Assembly (NCBI GenBank): GCA_934130325.1
Contig: CAKOYA010000002.1
Coordinates: 31,073 to 95,072 of the forward strand
Direction of reading: 5' to 3'
DNA: 64,000 bases
Source of the DNA: an uncultured Clostridia bacterium
GTDB lineage: Bacteria > Bacillota > Clostridia > TANB77 > CAG-465
The first letter of the stretch is position 1; every line of letters starts with the position of its first letter. Shown in pieces: positions 1 to 8,501 of the stretch. The notes under the pieces were generated by a model that was not told the DNA's origin, did not search any database, and worked only from the letters and a program-made list of their open reading frames with translations. The translations under genes and the position numbers were made by a program.

Positions 1-1
1 T

Positions 2-292
2 AACGTTGATTTTAATAAGAAAGTGTCTATATTGAAAATAGAAACTATAAGACAGTTATATACTATTCATATTAAAAATTCTATCATTGAACTGGCCTTA
101 GATAAATGTTTATATGTAAGCGATAAACGTGGTAGAAGAAAGTTTGATTTTATGATAGAAGTAGAATTTAAAGAAGGAGAAATTTTGGAGTTTTGGAAAT
201 TTGTAAATGAGTTAAAGGAAGTATTAGGGAAAGAAAACATCCTACCATGTACAGAATCAAAGCTTGCAAGAGCTACTAAAGGATTGGAATAA
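2..292 (+). CDS. CYTH-domain protein, C-terminal part (gene starts outside window)
   Basis: The reading frame is open to the first base, so this is the 3' end of a gene. The visible part has the late half of a CYTH (triphosphate tunnel) domain: an IELALDK strand followed by FMIEVEFKEGE, which matches the alternating acidic strands that bind metal and triphosphate in this family, then a helix and an ending LARATKGLE. CYTH proteins act on triphosphates such as inorganic triphosphate or thiamine triphosphate; the substrate here cannot be told. A GTG at 23 could be read as a start but has no ribosome binding site, so I prefer a partial gene. Family call fairly firm, function open. Confidence 0.65.
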   Translation, partial: NVDFNKKVSILKIETIRQLYTIHIKNSIIELALDKCLYVSDKRGRRKFDFMIEVEFKEGEILEFWKFVNELKEVLGKENILPCTESKLARATKGLE

Positions 293-302
293 AAATATTT
301 TT

Positions 303-347
303 AACTGCTAAAAAAGAGCAAAATTGTATCTTTTTTGGCAGTTTTCT
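303..347 (+). terminator. Rho-independent terminator after the CYTH gene
   Basis: A 15-bp stem (303-317 with 329-343, one G-U pair) closes a 11-base loop and its 3' arm is T-rich. It follows the CYTH gene directly. Confidence 0.7.
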
Positions 348-406
348 ATGCTTAAAATTAACTAATATAACAAATATATAATATAATATAGGGAGGTGAA
401 TAATTT

Positions 407-1042
407 ATGAATTTAAAAGAATTTGGGGATTGGGCATTAAGAGAAGTTAGTGTAGCAAATCCACCTCCTAATTATAAGTATAAGGGTGAATGTGTAAGTT
501 TAATTCAGCAATTATTATATCGTGTATTAAACATACCTTTTAAGGCAAGGGGAAATGCAAAAGATTGGGCAACTAATGCAGACGTTCTTAAATATTTTAA
601 TAAACTATCATCTGATACAAGGTTAAAAAAAGGTGATATTTTAGTTTATGGAAGCAATTATGGCGGAGGGTATGGACACTTAGGATTTATTGATGCTAAT
701 GGAAAGTATTTTGATCAAAATGGTATAAATCTAAGAAAAGTTGGCTATAGAGATAATCCTTTTAATGGATATATATGTGTATTAAGAAGTAAAGAAAATA
801 TGAGAATTGATGATATCAATGAATTTTGGGTTAGAGTTGATAAACCTGAAGCAAATGTAAGGGTAGAACCTAATACTACCTCAAACATTGTGATACAACC
901 TGGAGGATTAGATTGTCTAAAAAATGGTGATAAATTTAAAGCAATTGGAATAGTAGACGGTGAAAGTATAAATGGAAATAATAAATGGTATCAATCAGCT
1001 AAAGGAAATTATGTATGGTCATATGGATTAACTAAGATTTAA
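407..1042 (+). CDS. CHAP-domain peptidoglycan hydrolase with C-terminal SH3b domain
   Basis: 211 residues. Residues about 1-125 form a CHAP domain: YKGECVSLIQQ carries the likely catalytic Cys and GYGHLGFI the likely His. After a short linker, residues about 140-211 look like a bacterial SH3 domain (NVRVEPNTTSNIV, then NKWYQ and YVWSYGL), used for cell-wall binding. No signal peptide or membrane segment is visible, as in phage endolysins, though no other phage genes lie nearby. The start follows GGGAGGTGA. It would cleave peptidoglycan amide or peptide bonds. It is a single-gene unit between two terminators and may be a domesticated phage lysin. Confidence 0.75.
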   Translation: MNLKEFGDWALREVSVANPPPNYKYKGECVSLIQQLLYRVLNIPFKARGNAKDWATNADVLKYFNKLSSDTRLKKGDILVYGSNYGGGYGHLGFIDANGKYFDQNGINLRKVGYRDNPFNGYICVLRSKENMRIDDINEFWVRVDKPEANVRVEPNTTSNIVIQPGGLDCLKNGDKFKAIGIVDGESINGNNKWYQSAKGNYVWSYGLTKI

Positions 1043-1050
1043 ATTAATAA

Positions 1051-1098
1051 AGTAAAAGGAATGGTTATGTTATATAAACTCATTCCTTTTACTTTTTA
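1051..1098. terminator. Bidirectional terminator between convergent genes
   Basis: A perfect 13-bp inverted repeat (1051-1063 and 1081-1093) lies between the lysin gene and the convergent DUF308 gene, with T-rich sequence on the plus side and A-rich sequence before it, so it can serve both strands. Confidence 0.75.
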
Positions 1099-1629
1099 TA
1101 ATTTTAATATGAATATTGATTCAATTATATTCATTAGTTCTGAAATTAATAACATTATACCACAAACTTTTCCTACTGTTATAAGGGTTGCAAATGGATT
1201 TAATATTATAATTAATCCGATGATAAATGTTATAATGGATATAATTACTATAGCTTTCCAGCTAGTATTTGAAATTCCTTTTATGTTAAATGCAATTTGC
1301 AATTTTATAATACTTTCAATTATAATCCAAGCACCTATAACCCAAGTTAAAATAGTGTTAATTGTTTGAGCATTTATAATTATTACTATACCTAAAATTG
1401 TAGTTATAACTCCAATAATTAACTTAAAACTAAATGCTTTAATTTCTTGTGGACTAGTAAAATAAGTAATAAGTTCAACTAAACCTGTAATACCAACAAT
1501 TATACCAATTATTATTGTTATAGCATTAAATGATGTAGTAGGGTCAATTATTAAAAATATTGAAAGAACAATTAATGCAAGTGATATTAAAATATTATAT
1601 CTATTATATTTTTTTATATAATTTTCCAT
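1096..1629 (-). CDS. DUF308 / HdeD-type membrane protein
   Basis: 177 residues from an ATG at 1629 preceded by AAAGGAGG; a longer frame from 1665 has no such site. The protein is almost wholly hydrophobic, with about six membrane segments, and shows the repeated pattern of the DUF308 (HdeD) family, including GIIVGITGLVELI, VIGAWIIIESIIKL and an N-terminal NRYNILISLALIVLSIFLI. In E. coli HdeD is linked to acid stress, but most family members have no known role. It stands alone and faces the lysin gene. Confidence 0.7.
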   Translation of the reverse strand: MENYIKKYNRYNILISLALIVLSIFLIIDPTTSFNAITIIIGIIVGITGLVELITYFTSPQEIKAFSFKLIIGVITTILGIVIIINAQTINTILTWVIGAWIIIESIIKLQIAFNIKGISNTSWKAIVIISIITFIIGLIIILNPFATLITVGKVCGIMLLISELMNIIESIFILKL

Positions 1630-1713
1630 AAATTTACCTCCTTTTACAAAATTAGTATAACACAAAAATATGTAAATGTTAATAATAAAATCAATTTTTA
1701 ATATAATTAATAT

Positions 1714-2448
1714 ATGAAATATAATTTAGCCTTAAAAATATTAATTATAGTGAGTTTAATTGGTGGTATAAGTAGCTTTATAGGTGGAATTATTAGTTGC
1801 ATTTTTAGTATAAAAAATAAAAAAGTTATTGCCTTGCTATATGAGTTAACAGCTGGGATAATGACATCTATTGTATGTTTTGATGTTATACCTGAAAGTA
1901 TTAATATTTCTGGAAGTTTAATAACAATTGTAGGTATATCAATCGGAATAGGATTTGTATATTTTTGCTACTTATATGAAGAAAAGTTAAAATTTAATAA
2001 AAGTATTAAAGTATTAAGCGAAACATCAATAATGATTATGTTTTGTATGACTTTTCATAACTTTTTAGAAGGCGTAGCTATTGGATCATCTTTTTGTTAT
2101 TCTTTTTCATTAGGAGTATCTGTTTTAATTTCCATGATATTACATGATATACCAGAGGGAATAATTGTGGGGATAGTAACAAAAATTAAGAGTGAAAATA
2201 ATTTAAAGGCACTAAAGAGTTCATTTTTTTCAGGATTTTTAACCGGTTTGGGGGCTTTTTTAGGATATTTATTAGGTAAAATAAATAATATATATATATC
2301 ATTTTGTTTATCAATTGCTGCTGGTTGTATGTTGTATATTGTTTCTTGTGATTTAATACCAAATTCTAAATTTCTTACAAAAGATAAAAAAGTGTATTTA
2401 GCATATGTATTTGGGATATTAACAGGATTAATAATAATTAAAATATAA
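1714..2448 (+). CDS. ZIP-family divalent metal transporter
   Basis: 244 residues with about eight membrane segments. Segment four has HNFLEGVAIG and segment five has HDIPEGIIVG, the paired His/Glu motifs that form the metal site of ZIP transporters; TAGIMTSIVCFDVIPE near residue 60 fits the family too. It should move zinc or another divalent metal into the cytosol. No strong ribosome binding site precedes the ATG, so the start is less sure than the family. It is a single gene with its own AT-rich promoter region. Confidence 0.82.
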   Translation: MKYNLALKILIIVSLIGGISSFIGGIISCIFSIKNKKVIALLYELTAGIMTSIVCFDVIPESINISGSLITIVGISIGIGFVYFCYLYEEKLKFNKSIKVLSETSIMIMFCMTFHNFLEGVAIGSSFCYSFSLGVSVLISMILHDIPEGIIVGIVTKIKSENNLKALKSSFFSGFLTGLGAFLGYLLGKINNIYISFCLSIAAGCMLYIVSCDLIPNSKFLTKDKKVYLAYVFGILTGLIIIKI

Positions 2449-2564
2449 AAAAATATATTATTAGTTTTATTGCAAATGTTAATTTATGTGCTTTTTAGGT
2501 ATTTTTTAAAAATTTAAGCAAATATTAGTAATGTGTAAAACTTGTTAATATTATGTATATTTAA

Positions 2565-2593
2565 TTGACTTTAAAGATTAAATATGATAATAT
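2565..2593 (+). promoter_or_regulatory. Sigma-A type promoter for the phosphatase-rpiB-tagO run
   Basis: TTGACT (2565-2570) and TAATAT (2588-2593) are separated by 17 bases, 35 bases before the phosphatase start. Confidence 0.6.
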
Positions 2594-2628
2594 ATTTTTG
2601 GAAAAATTTAGGTAAAGGATAGATATGT

Positions 2629-3084
2629 ATGAAAAAAATATTGTTTATTTGTACTGGGAATATATGTCGTAGTCCTATGGCAGAACATTATATGCAACAA
2701 CAAGTAATTAATTTGAATAAAGAAAATGATTATTTAATTGACTCGTGTGGAATATATGCAAGCACTGGAGAAACTGCTACTAATAATGCCATTACTGCTA
2801 TAAAAGATTACGGAGTGAATATGAGTAATCACAGGGCAAAAAGTATTTATGATATTAATTTATCTGAATATGACTTAATTATTACTCTTACTGAAAAACA
2901 TAAAGATATTTTGCTAAGATTATTTCCTAATGAAAGAAATAAGATATATACATTAAAAGAGTATGTTGAGCCTAATATAAAATATAAGGATATTGATGAT
3001 CCTTGGGGATATGGTTTGAGTGTATATAAATCCTGTGCCAAAGAAATTGTGGAATATGTGGATAAATTATTAGAAAAATATTAA
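2629..3084 (+). CDS. Low-molecular-weight protein phosphatase
   Basis: 151 residues, the usual family length. The N-terminal P-loop CTGNICRS gives the nucleophile Cys8 and phosphate-binding Arg14; DDPWG at 123-127 supplies the general acid. In Bacillus the rpiB-linked relative YwlE is a protein-arginine phosphatase whose loop has Thr where this one has Ile12; Ile is typical of tyrosine-specific members, so tyrosine phosphatase is the better guess despite the YwlE-like position. It is first in a run with rpiB (14-base gap) and the TagO-like gene. Confidence 0.85.
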   Translation: MKKILFICTGNICRSPMAEHYMQQQVINLNKENDYLIDSCGIYASTGETATNNAITAIKDYGVNMSNHRAKSIYDINLSEYDLIITLTEKHKDILLRLFPNERNKIYTLKEYVEPNIKYKDIDDPWGYGLSVYKSCAKEIVEYVDKLLEKY

Positions 3085-3098
3085 AGGATGTAGATAAA

Positions 3099-3569
3099 AT
3101 GATAGTAATAGGTTCTGATCATGCAGGTATAGAATTAAAAGATAAAATTATTGGTTATTTAGAAAGAGAACATATTAATTATTTGGATGTTATGAGTGGT
3201 AAGCATCAGGAAAACGACGACTATCCTGATGTTGCTAAAAGTATATGTATGGAAGTTTTAAAAAATAGTAGTAATTTAGGAATTGCAATCTGTGGTACTG
3301 GAATAGGTATATCAATTGCTTGCAATAAGATAAGGGGAATAAGAGCAGCTAATTGTACAGATGAAATTATGGCAGAAATGTCTAAAAGACATAATAATGC
3401 AAATGTTTTAGCTCTGGGAGCTAGATTGAAATTTGCTGAAAAATTTAATAATGTAGAAAGAATAGTGGATTCATTTTTGAATACTTTTTTTGAAGGCGGT
3501 AGGCATGAAGTAAGATTAGAAAAGATTAAGTCTTTAGAAGGTGATAGTAAATATGGCAGCAGTATATAG
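3099..3569 (+). CDS. rpiB: Ribose-5-phosphate isomerase B
   Basis: 156 residues, near the usual 145-150. It opens with MIVIGSDHAGIELK, the RpiB signature, and carries the active-site stretch GIAICGTGIGISIACNKIRGIRAA with the conserved Cys base. It interconverts ribose 5-phosphate and ribulose 5-phosphate in the non-oxidative pentose phosphate pathway. Its end overlaps the next gene by 17 bases, which suggests coupled translation. Confidence 0.92.
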   Translation: MIVIGSDHAGIELKDKIIGYLEREHINYLDVMSGKHQENDDYPDVAKSICMEVLKNSSNLGIAICGTGIGISIACNKIRGIRAANCTDEIMAEMSKRHNNANVLALGARLKFAEKFNNVERIVDSFLNTFFEGGRHEVRLEKIKSLEGDSKYGSSI

Positions 3570-4632
3570 CATAATTGTAATTACTTTTATTTTTGCATTA
3601 ATTTTAACACCAATAACTATAAAATTTGCACATAAGTTTAATTTAGTGGATATACCAAATGATAATAGAAGAATTCATAAAAAGCCTATGCCGCGTATTG
3701 GAGGAGTTGCAATAGTTGTATCTATGTTTTTGGCCTTTTTAATATACTATTTATTTACTAGAAATATAGAGTCTATTGCACTAGATAAGAAATTTTATGG
3801 ATATGCTATAGGAGCATTGATAATTGCACTTATGGGAATAATAGATGATATTTTTAATCTAAAGGCAAGATATAAGTTTTTTTTCCAGCTAGCAGCAGGA
3901 ATAGTTATTTATTATTTTGATATTAGAATTTCTGGTTTTAAAATTCCTTTTGTACATACTGACATTATAAATTTTGAACTTTTAGATTTTCCCATTACGT
4001 TAATTTGGGTAATAGGTGTTACAAATGCAGTAAATTTAATAGATGGATTAGATGGACTGGCAGCAGGAATATCTGCAATATCAGCAACAGCGCTGCTTAC
4101 AATATTTATAGCTACATCGGCTAGTTTGGACGCTATTATTATAACTGCAGTACTTGTTGGTGCAACTTTAGGTTTTTTGCCGTATAATTTTAATCCTGCA
4201 AAAACATTTATGGGGGATGTTGGATCAAATTTTCTGGGATTTACCTTGTCTATAGTTTCAATATTAGGATTTGCTAAAGGATATACTATAATAGCAATAA
4301 TTATTCCTATATTAGCTTTGGGTGTACCAATATTTGATACGGTATTTGCAATGGTTAGAAGATTTTTAAAAGGACAACCAATGTTAAAACCGGATGGTGC
4401 ACATATTCATCATAGATTATTGAAGAGAGGATTTAACCAACGTCAAGCTGTATTAATTTTATATACAATAACTAGTGTATTATGTATAATTTCTGTAGTT
4501 ATGATATCTGCTGATATATGGAAATTACTACTGTTAATTTTATCAGTATGTTTGTTTATGATTTTTGGAATTATAAGTATGAAAAAAGAATCTAATTTCA
4601 ATGATGTAAAAGAAGAATTTAAGCATAAATAA
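3553..4632 (+). CDS. Undecaprenyl-phosphate N-acetylhexosamine-1-phosphate transferase (TagO/WecA/MraY superfamily)
   Basis: 359 residues and about ten membrane segments. Family motifs are in order: PNDNRRIHKKPMPRIGG, GIIDDIFNLKARYKF, the catalytic NAVNLIDGLDGLAAG, FMGDVGSNFLGF, and the late DGAHIHHRLLKRG that marks the WecA/TagO branch rather than MraY. It loads the lipid carrier with a sugar phosphate for teichoic acid or other wall glycopolymers. The ATG at 3553 is preceded by AAGGTG; a GTG at 3541 is possible but has no site. It overlaps rpiB. Confidence 0.87.
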   Translation: MAAVYSIIVITFIFALILTPITIKFAHKFNLVDIPNDNRRIHKKPMPRIGGVAIVVSMFLAFLIYYLFTRNIESIALDKKFYGYAIGALIIALMGIIDDIFNLKARYKFFFQLAAGIVIYYFDIRISGFKIPFVHTDIINFELLDFPITLIWVIGVTNAVNLIDGLDGLAAGISAISATALLTIFIATSASLDAIIITAVLVGATLGFLPYNFNPAKTFMGDVGSNFLGFTLSIVSILGFAKGYTIIAIIIPILALGVPIFDTVFAMVRRFLKGQPMLKPDGAHIHHRLLKRGFNQRQAVLILYTITSVLCIISVVMISADIWKLLLLILSVCLFMIFGIISMKKESNFNDVKEEFKHK

Positions 4633-4658
4633 AATATTTAATTTTTAAGGAGGAAATA

Positions 4659-5102
4659 ATGAAAGAAGAGTTATTAAATGATTTAAAAGAAGCAATGAAA
4701 AATAAGGATACTTTAAAAAAAGATACAGTAACTTGTTTAAGGGCTGCCATTTTACAAGTAGAAAAAGATACCCAAAAATCTTTGTCTGAAGATGAAATGC
4801 ATGCAATTGTAGCAAAAGAAGTGAAAAAAAGAAAAGAGTCAATTGAAGATTATGTTAAAGGTGGAAGAAATGATATAGTTGAAAATTTAAATAAGGAAAT
4901 TGAAATTTTATCAAAGTATTTACCAGAACAATTATCAAAAGAAGATTTATTAAAATTAATTAATGAGGCTGTAGTTAGTACAAATTCAACATCTCCTAGA
5001 GATATTGGAAAGGTAATGCAGTATTTAAGACCAAAAACTGCTGGTAAAGCCGATGGAAAATTGATGAGTGATTTAGTAAAAGAAAAATTAAATAATTTGT
5101 AG
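4659..5102 (+). CDS. GatB/YqeY domain protein
   Basis: 147 residues beginning after an AGGAGG. The helical protein matches the YqeY family: MKEELLNDLKEAMKNKDTL, LRAAILQVEKD, then YLPEQLSKEDL and DIGKVMQYLRPKTAGKADGK, which correspond to the small domain that follows GatB and binds tRNA in the amidotransferase. The free-standing form has no settled role. It ends the run that starts at the phosphatase gene and is followed by a terminator. Confidence 0.85.
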   Translation: MKEELLNDLKEAMKNKDTLKKDTVTCLRAAILQVEKDTQKSLSEDEMHAIVAKEVKKRKESIEDYVKGGRNDIVENLNKEIEILSKYLPEQLSKEDLLKLINEAVVSTNSTSPRDIGKVMQYLRPKTAGKADGKLMSDLVKEKLNNL

Positions 5103-5109
5103 TTTATAA

Positions 5110-5137
5110 GAGCCAAGAAATTTTTACTTGGCTTTTA
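5110..5137 (+). terminator. Rho-independent terminator after yqeY
   Basis: A 7-bp GC-containing stem (5111-5117 with 5127-5133) is followed by a T-run. Confidence 0.75.
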
Positions 5138-5155
5138 AATTTATAGGAGGTTAGT

Positions 5156-6418
5156 ATGATAAATATATATAAGATAAATAAAGAGAAATTTAAAAGTGTA
5201 TATATTTCTGTTAATTTTACAATGAATGTAAATGAAAAAGGAATATCTGAGAGTGCAGTACTTGCATCACTGCTTTCAAAATCCTCTAAGAAGTATAAGA
5301 ATCAAATAGAAATAGAAAAATATATGTATGAGTTATTTGGTGCAGAATTTGATGTTAATGTTCAAAAATATGGTGATTTATATAATGTGGAATTTTTGAT
5401 AGAGGCTATAAATAAAGATTTTTTACCTGAAAATGAAGATGTAATAATAAAGTGTGTAAACTTTTTACATGATATAATAACTGAACCAAATTTAGAAAAT
5501 AATACGTTTAGTAAAGATTTAGTTGAAAGAGAAAAAAAGGCGATATTAGAAAAAATAAAATCTAAAAAGGATGATAAACTAAGGTATTCTGTAACTAAAA
5601 TGGAAGAAATTATGTGCAATGGTGAAAATTTTGGGGTGTATGTGTATGGTACTGAGAAAGTTGTATCACAAATAACATCTGAAGATTTGTATCAAAGATA
5701 TATTTGGATGTTAAATAATTCATGTATTACAGTTATTATTTCAGGAAATTTAAATGGATATGATAAAATCGATTGTGAAGTAAATAGAATTTTTAATGAC
5801 ATAAACAGTAATATTTCTTATGAAAATCTTAACTTTAATAATAAACATGAAAAACATAATGATAAAGCTTTGAATGAGACTATTGAAAAAAGTGATACAA
5901 CTCAGAGTGTTATAAGTATGGGATTAAAAGTAGAAGAGGCTTCAATTGAAGAGTTTTACATATTAAGTTTGTATAATGCAATATTAGGTTCAACTCCAAG
6001 TTCAAAGTTGTTTCAAAACTTTAGAGAAAAAGAATCTTTAGCATATACAGTAAGATCTAGATATTATAGATTTAAAGATATTATAATTATATATGCGGGT
6101 ATAGAATCTGAGAATTTTAATAAAGCTAAGAAAGTAATAGAAAAAGAATTGAATGATATTGTCATTGGTAATATTACTGATGAAGAATTTAATGCTGCTA
6201 AAACTAGTGTTATATCGGACTTTAATGAATGGGATGATTCAAAAGTTGCACTTGCAAAAATGTTGTTTGTAAATTTGATCATATATAAAAATGATCAGAT
6301 ATCTATAGAAAAAATGATAAATCTTATTTCTAATGTGACAAAATCTCAAGTTATAGATATTGCTAAAAAAATTAAACTAAAGGAAATATTTTTATTAGGA
6401 GGTTCTGATTGTGAATAA
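5156..6418 (+). CDS. yfmF: M16-family peptidase-like protein YfmF (non-catalytic partner)
   Basis: 420 residues with the two-lobed M16 (pitrilysin) layout but no HXXEH zinc motif in the N-terminal lobe; the corresponding region reads ESAVLASLLSKSSKKY. The C-terminal lobe keeps the substrate-arm style segment SSKLFQNFREKESLAYTVRSRY. This is the inactive half of the YfmF/YfmH pair that in Firmicutes is annotated as associated with 5-aminopentanol modification of elongation factor P. It overlaps the active partner by eight bases. The start follows TAGGAGG. Confidence 0.85.
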   Translation: MINIYKINKEKFKSVYISVNFTMNVNEKGISESAVLASLLSKSSKKYKNQIEIEKYMYELFGAEFDVNVQKYGDLYNVEFLIEAINKDFLPENEDVIIKCVNFLHDIITEPNLENNTFSKDLVEREKKAILEKIKSKKDDKLRYSVTKMEEIMCNGENFGVYVYGTEKVVSQITSEDLYQRYIWMLNNSCITVIISGNLNGYDKIDCEVNRIFNDINSNISYENLNFNNKHEKHNDKALNETIEKSDTTQSVISMGLKVEEASIEEFYILSLYNAILGSTPSSKLFQNFREKESLAYTVRSRYYRFKDIIIIYAGIESENFNKAKKVIEKELNDIVIGNITDEEFNAAKTSVISDFNEWDDSKVALAKMLFVNLIIYKNDQISIEKMINLISNVTKSQVIDIAKKIKLKEIFLLGGSDCE

Positions 6419-7697
6419 AATAGAGATTAGTATTTCGGAAAAGTTAGGAGAAAATACATATAAATGTATTTTAAGTAATGGGCTAGAAATATATATATGT
6501 AAAAAGAATGGATTTAAGAAAAAAATTGGAATGTTTGGTACAAAATATGGGTCTGTTACAAATGATTTTATAGATATACAAACTGGTGAAAGGAAAAATG
6601 TACCAGATGGAATAGCACATTTTTTAGAACATAAATTATTTGAGCAAGAAGGTGCTAATGCATTAGATTTATTTTCTAAAATAGGTGTATCGTCAAATGC
6701 ATACACTACATTTGATCATACTGTATATTATTTTGAAACAATTGATAAATTCGAACAAGGATTAGAATTATTAATAAAGCTTGTAAAAACACCATATTTT
6801 ACTGATGAAAATGTACAAAAAGAGCAAGGGATAATTGCTCAAGAAATAAAAATGTACGATGATGATCCAAATTTTTCTGTTTATTTTAATGCATTAAAAG
6901 CTATGTATATTAATAATCCGGTAAGAATTGATATAGCTGGTACAGTGGAATCTATATCACATATAACTAAGGAGTATCTATATACCTGCTATAATACATT
7001 TTACAGTCCCCAAAATATGTTTATGGTAATAGTTGGAGATGTAGATGTAGAAAAAACAATTAATTTAATAGAGCAAAATCTTAAAATTTATGAAAAATAC
7101 AATAATAAATCTGAAATAAAAAAATTCTTTAAAGATGAACCTAAACAAGTATTCCAGAGGGAAATAGTACAAAAAATGGACATATATATGCCTCAGATAT
7201 GTATAGGATATAAACTTGATGTTGTATATGGAAATGAAATATTAAGAAGAAGCATTATTTGTGACTTTATTACAGATTTATATTTTTCTAAGATTACAGA
7301 TTTTTTTAAAAAGGAATATTCAAAAGGTATACTGAATGATTCAATAAATTTTGATTATGAGGGTTCTGATTCTTTTTCTCATGTAATAATTAGTGGATAT
7401 TCAAGTAATATTAATAAATTAAAAAGTGATTTATCTAATTATTTAGAAGAAATTAAGAATATTGAAATAGATGATGAAACATTTAAGATTATAAAGAATA
7501 AAAAAATAGGTGAGTCTATTAGAAGAGCTGATAATTTAGGAATAAGTTATAGAAGGATAATAGAGAGCTTATTAAATAATTACGATGTTTATGAGGATAT
7601 AAAAATATTAGAAAGTATAAAAAAAGAAGATATAAAGGACTTTCTAAATTTATTAACTTTGAATAGGCAAGTTATATCTATATTAGAACAAAAATAA
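6411..7697 (+). CDS. yfmH: M16-family zinc peptidase YfmH
   Basis: 428 residues from a GTG start at 6411 with AGGAGG upstream. It has the inverted zinc motif HFLEH near residues 70-74 and a downstream acidic ligand region (EQGIIAQEIKMYDDDP, whose EXXXXXXXE spacing fits M16). It should be the catalytic half of a heterodimer with the preceding gene product. The family annotation ties the pair to EF-P modification; that is inherited knowledge, not shown here. Cytosolic, as no signal peptide is present. Confidence 0.88.
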   Translation: MNKIEISISEKLGENTYKCILSNGLEIYICKKNGFKKKIGMFGTKYGSVTNDFIDIQTGERKNVPDGIAHFLEHKLFEQEGANALDLFSKIGVSSNAYTTFDHTVYYFETIDKFEQGLELLIKLVKTPYFTDENVQKEQGIIAQEIKMYDDDPNFSVYFNALKAMYINNPVRIDIAGTVESISHITKEYLYTCYNTFYSPQNMFMVIVGDVDVEKTINLIEQNLKIYEKYNNKSEIKKFFKDEPKQVFQREIVQKMDIYMPQICIGYKLDVVYGNEILRRSIICDFITDLYFSKITDFFKKEYSKGILNDSINFDYEGSDSFSHVIISGYSSNINKLKSDLSNYLEEIKNIEIDDETFKIIKNKKIGESIRRADNLGISYRRIIESLLNNYDVYEDIKILESIKKEDIKDFLNLLTLNRQVISILEQK

Positions 7698-7708
7698 GAT
7701 ATTTTTAG

Positions 7709-7753
7709 AAGCATATATTTAATTTTATTAAAAATTGAGTATATGCTTTTATT
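7709..7753 (+). terminator. Hairpin terminator after yfmH
   Basis: A 10-bp stem (7709-7718 with 7739-7748) is followed by TTTTA. It separates the peptidase pair from the Spo0E-like promoter. An (AT)n run lies just beyond it at about 7789-7808. Confidence 0.55.
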
Positions 7754-7828
7754 ATTTATTAAGTATAATAAACCAAATAATGCATAATATATATATATAT
7801 ATATATATACTTTATTATGTAAAAATAA

Positions 7829-7915
7829 TGTCGAAAATTACTAGAAATAATGTCGAAACTTGCGTTCGATTTTTTGACAACAAATATTGACAAGGTAAGT
7901 CGTAAGTGGTATAAA
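7829..7915 (+). promoter_or_regulatory. Two Spo0A-type boxes and sigma-A promoter of the Spo0E-like gene
   Basis: TGTCGAA occurs at 7829-7835 and 7851-7857, identical to the published Spo0A box consensus. A -35 TTGACA (7887-7892), 17-base spacer and -10 TATAAA (7910-7915) follow. The second box starts 36 bases before the -35, the same spacing as at the 9241 promoter. Binding is inferred. Confidence 0.65.
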
Positions 7916-7939
7916 TATGTTGTAGAGGAGATGACTAAT

Positions 7940-8101
7940 ATGGTTGTTGAAGAGATTAATTTGTTGAAAAAACAATTAGAGAGTCAAATAATAAAAGAAG
8001 ACTCATATGATTTAATATATGAGACTAGTGTAAAAATAGATAAATTATTAATAGATTATTATAATCAATTAGGTTCAATTAAAAAAGATTTAAACTACTA
8101 A
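7940..8101 (+). CDS. Spo0E-like aspartyl-phosphate phosphatase
   Basis: 53 residues. I chose the ATG at 7940 because GAGGAG lies at the right distance and the promoter -10 ends at 7915; a longer frame from 7850 would overlap the promoter. Two helices with EEINLLKKQLE and SVKIDKLLIDYYNQ match the Spo0E family, in which a Ser-x-x-x-Asp motif (here S30 and D34) helps strip phosphate from Spo0A. The upstream Spo0A boxes suggest negative feedback on the sporulation phosphorelay. Its end overlaps the convergent gene by 23 bases. Confidence 0.7.
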   Translation: MVVEEINLLKKQLESQIIKEDSYDLIYETSVKIDKLLIDYYNQLGSIKKDLNY

Positions 8102-8501
8102 GATTAATATTCAAGAATATCATACCTAGCACTATTATCAGGCTATAGTTGCAATTATTATCAAGTAAAAGCAAGAATATTATTCCAATAATAATAAGAT
8201 CGTCAATTTCAAAATTAAATCCAAATAATGATATAGTACTATCTTGTACTGAAAAATTTGAATTTCTTTTTTTAATGTTTTCATTTTTATTTTCTTGTTT
8301 ATCATTTTTGTTAGTATTTTCATTAAAATTTTGAGTATTGGTTTTATTGGAATCTTCTGTAGTTTCTAATTTTTTACTGATTTCTTTGTATTCAATATCG
8401 GATGTTTTTTTTAATTCTTGGTACAAGGTAGGATTATATCTATTTATATTGTTATAATAATTATTAGTATATCTATTATAATATGGATATGTGTTAAACA
8501 T
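8079..8501 (-). CDS. Small membrane-anchored protein, unknown function
   Basis: 140 residues. The N-terminus is rich in Tyr and Asn, the middle is a charged low-complexity linker (Asn, Lys, Glu), and the last 45 residues hold two hydrophobic segments starting at DDLIIIGIIFLLLLD. That DDLxxxxxIFLLL end resembles small clostridial proteins often found near sporulation genes, but no function is known to me. It is last of three genes whose stops and starts nearly touch (the previous stop abuts this ATG). Confidence 0.6.
   Translation of the reverse strand: MFNTYPYYNRYTNNYYNNINRYNPTLYQELKKTSDIEYKEISKKLETTEDSNKTNTQNFNENTNKNDKQENKNENIKKRNSNFSVQDSTISLFGFNFEIDDLIIIGIIFLLLLDNNCNYSLIIVLGMIFLNINLSSLNLF

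Noticed and set aside
3541..3555. GTG start for the TagO-like gene
   Set aside because: The AAGGTG site lies over it and serves the ATG at 3553.
7789..7808. (AT)n dinucleotide run
   Set aside because: Simple repeat in an AT-rich intergenic stretch; no array structure or unique spacers.
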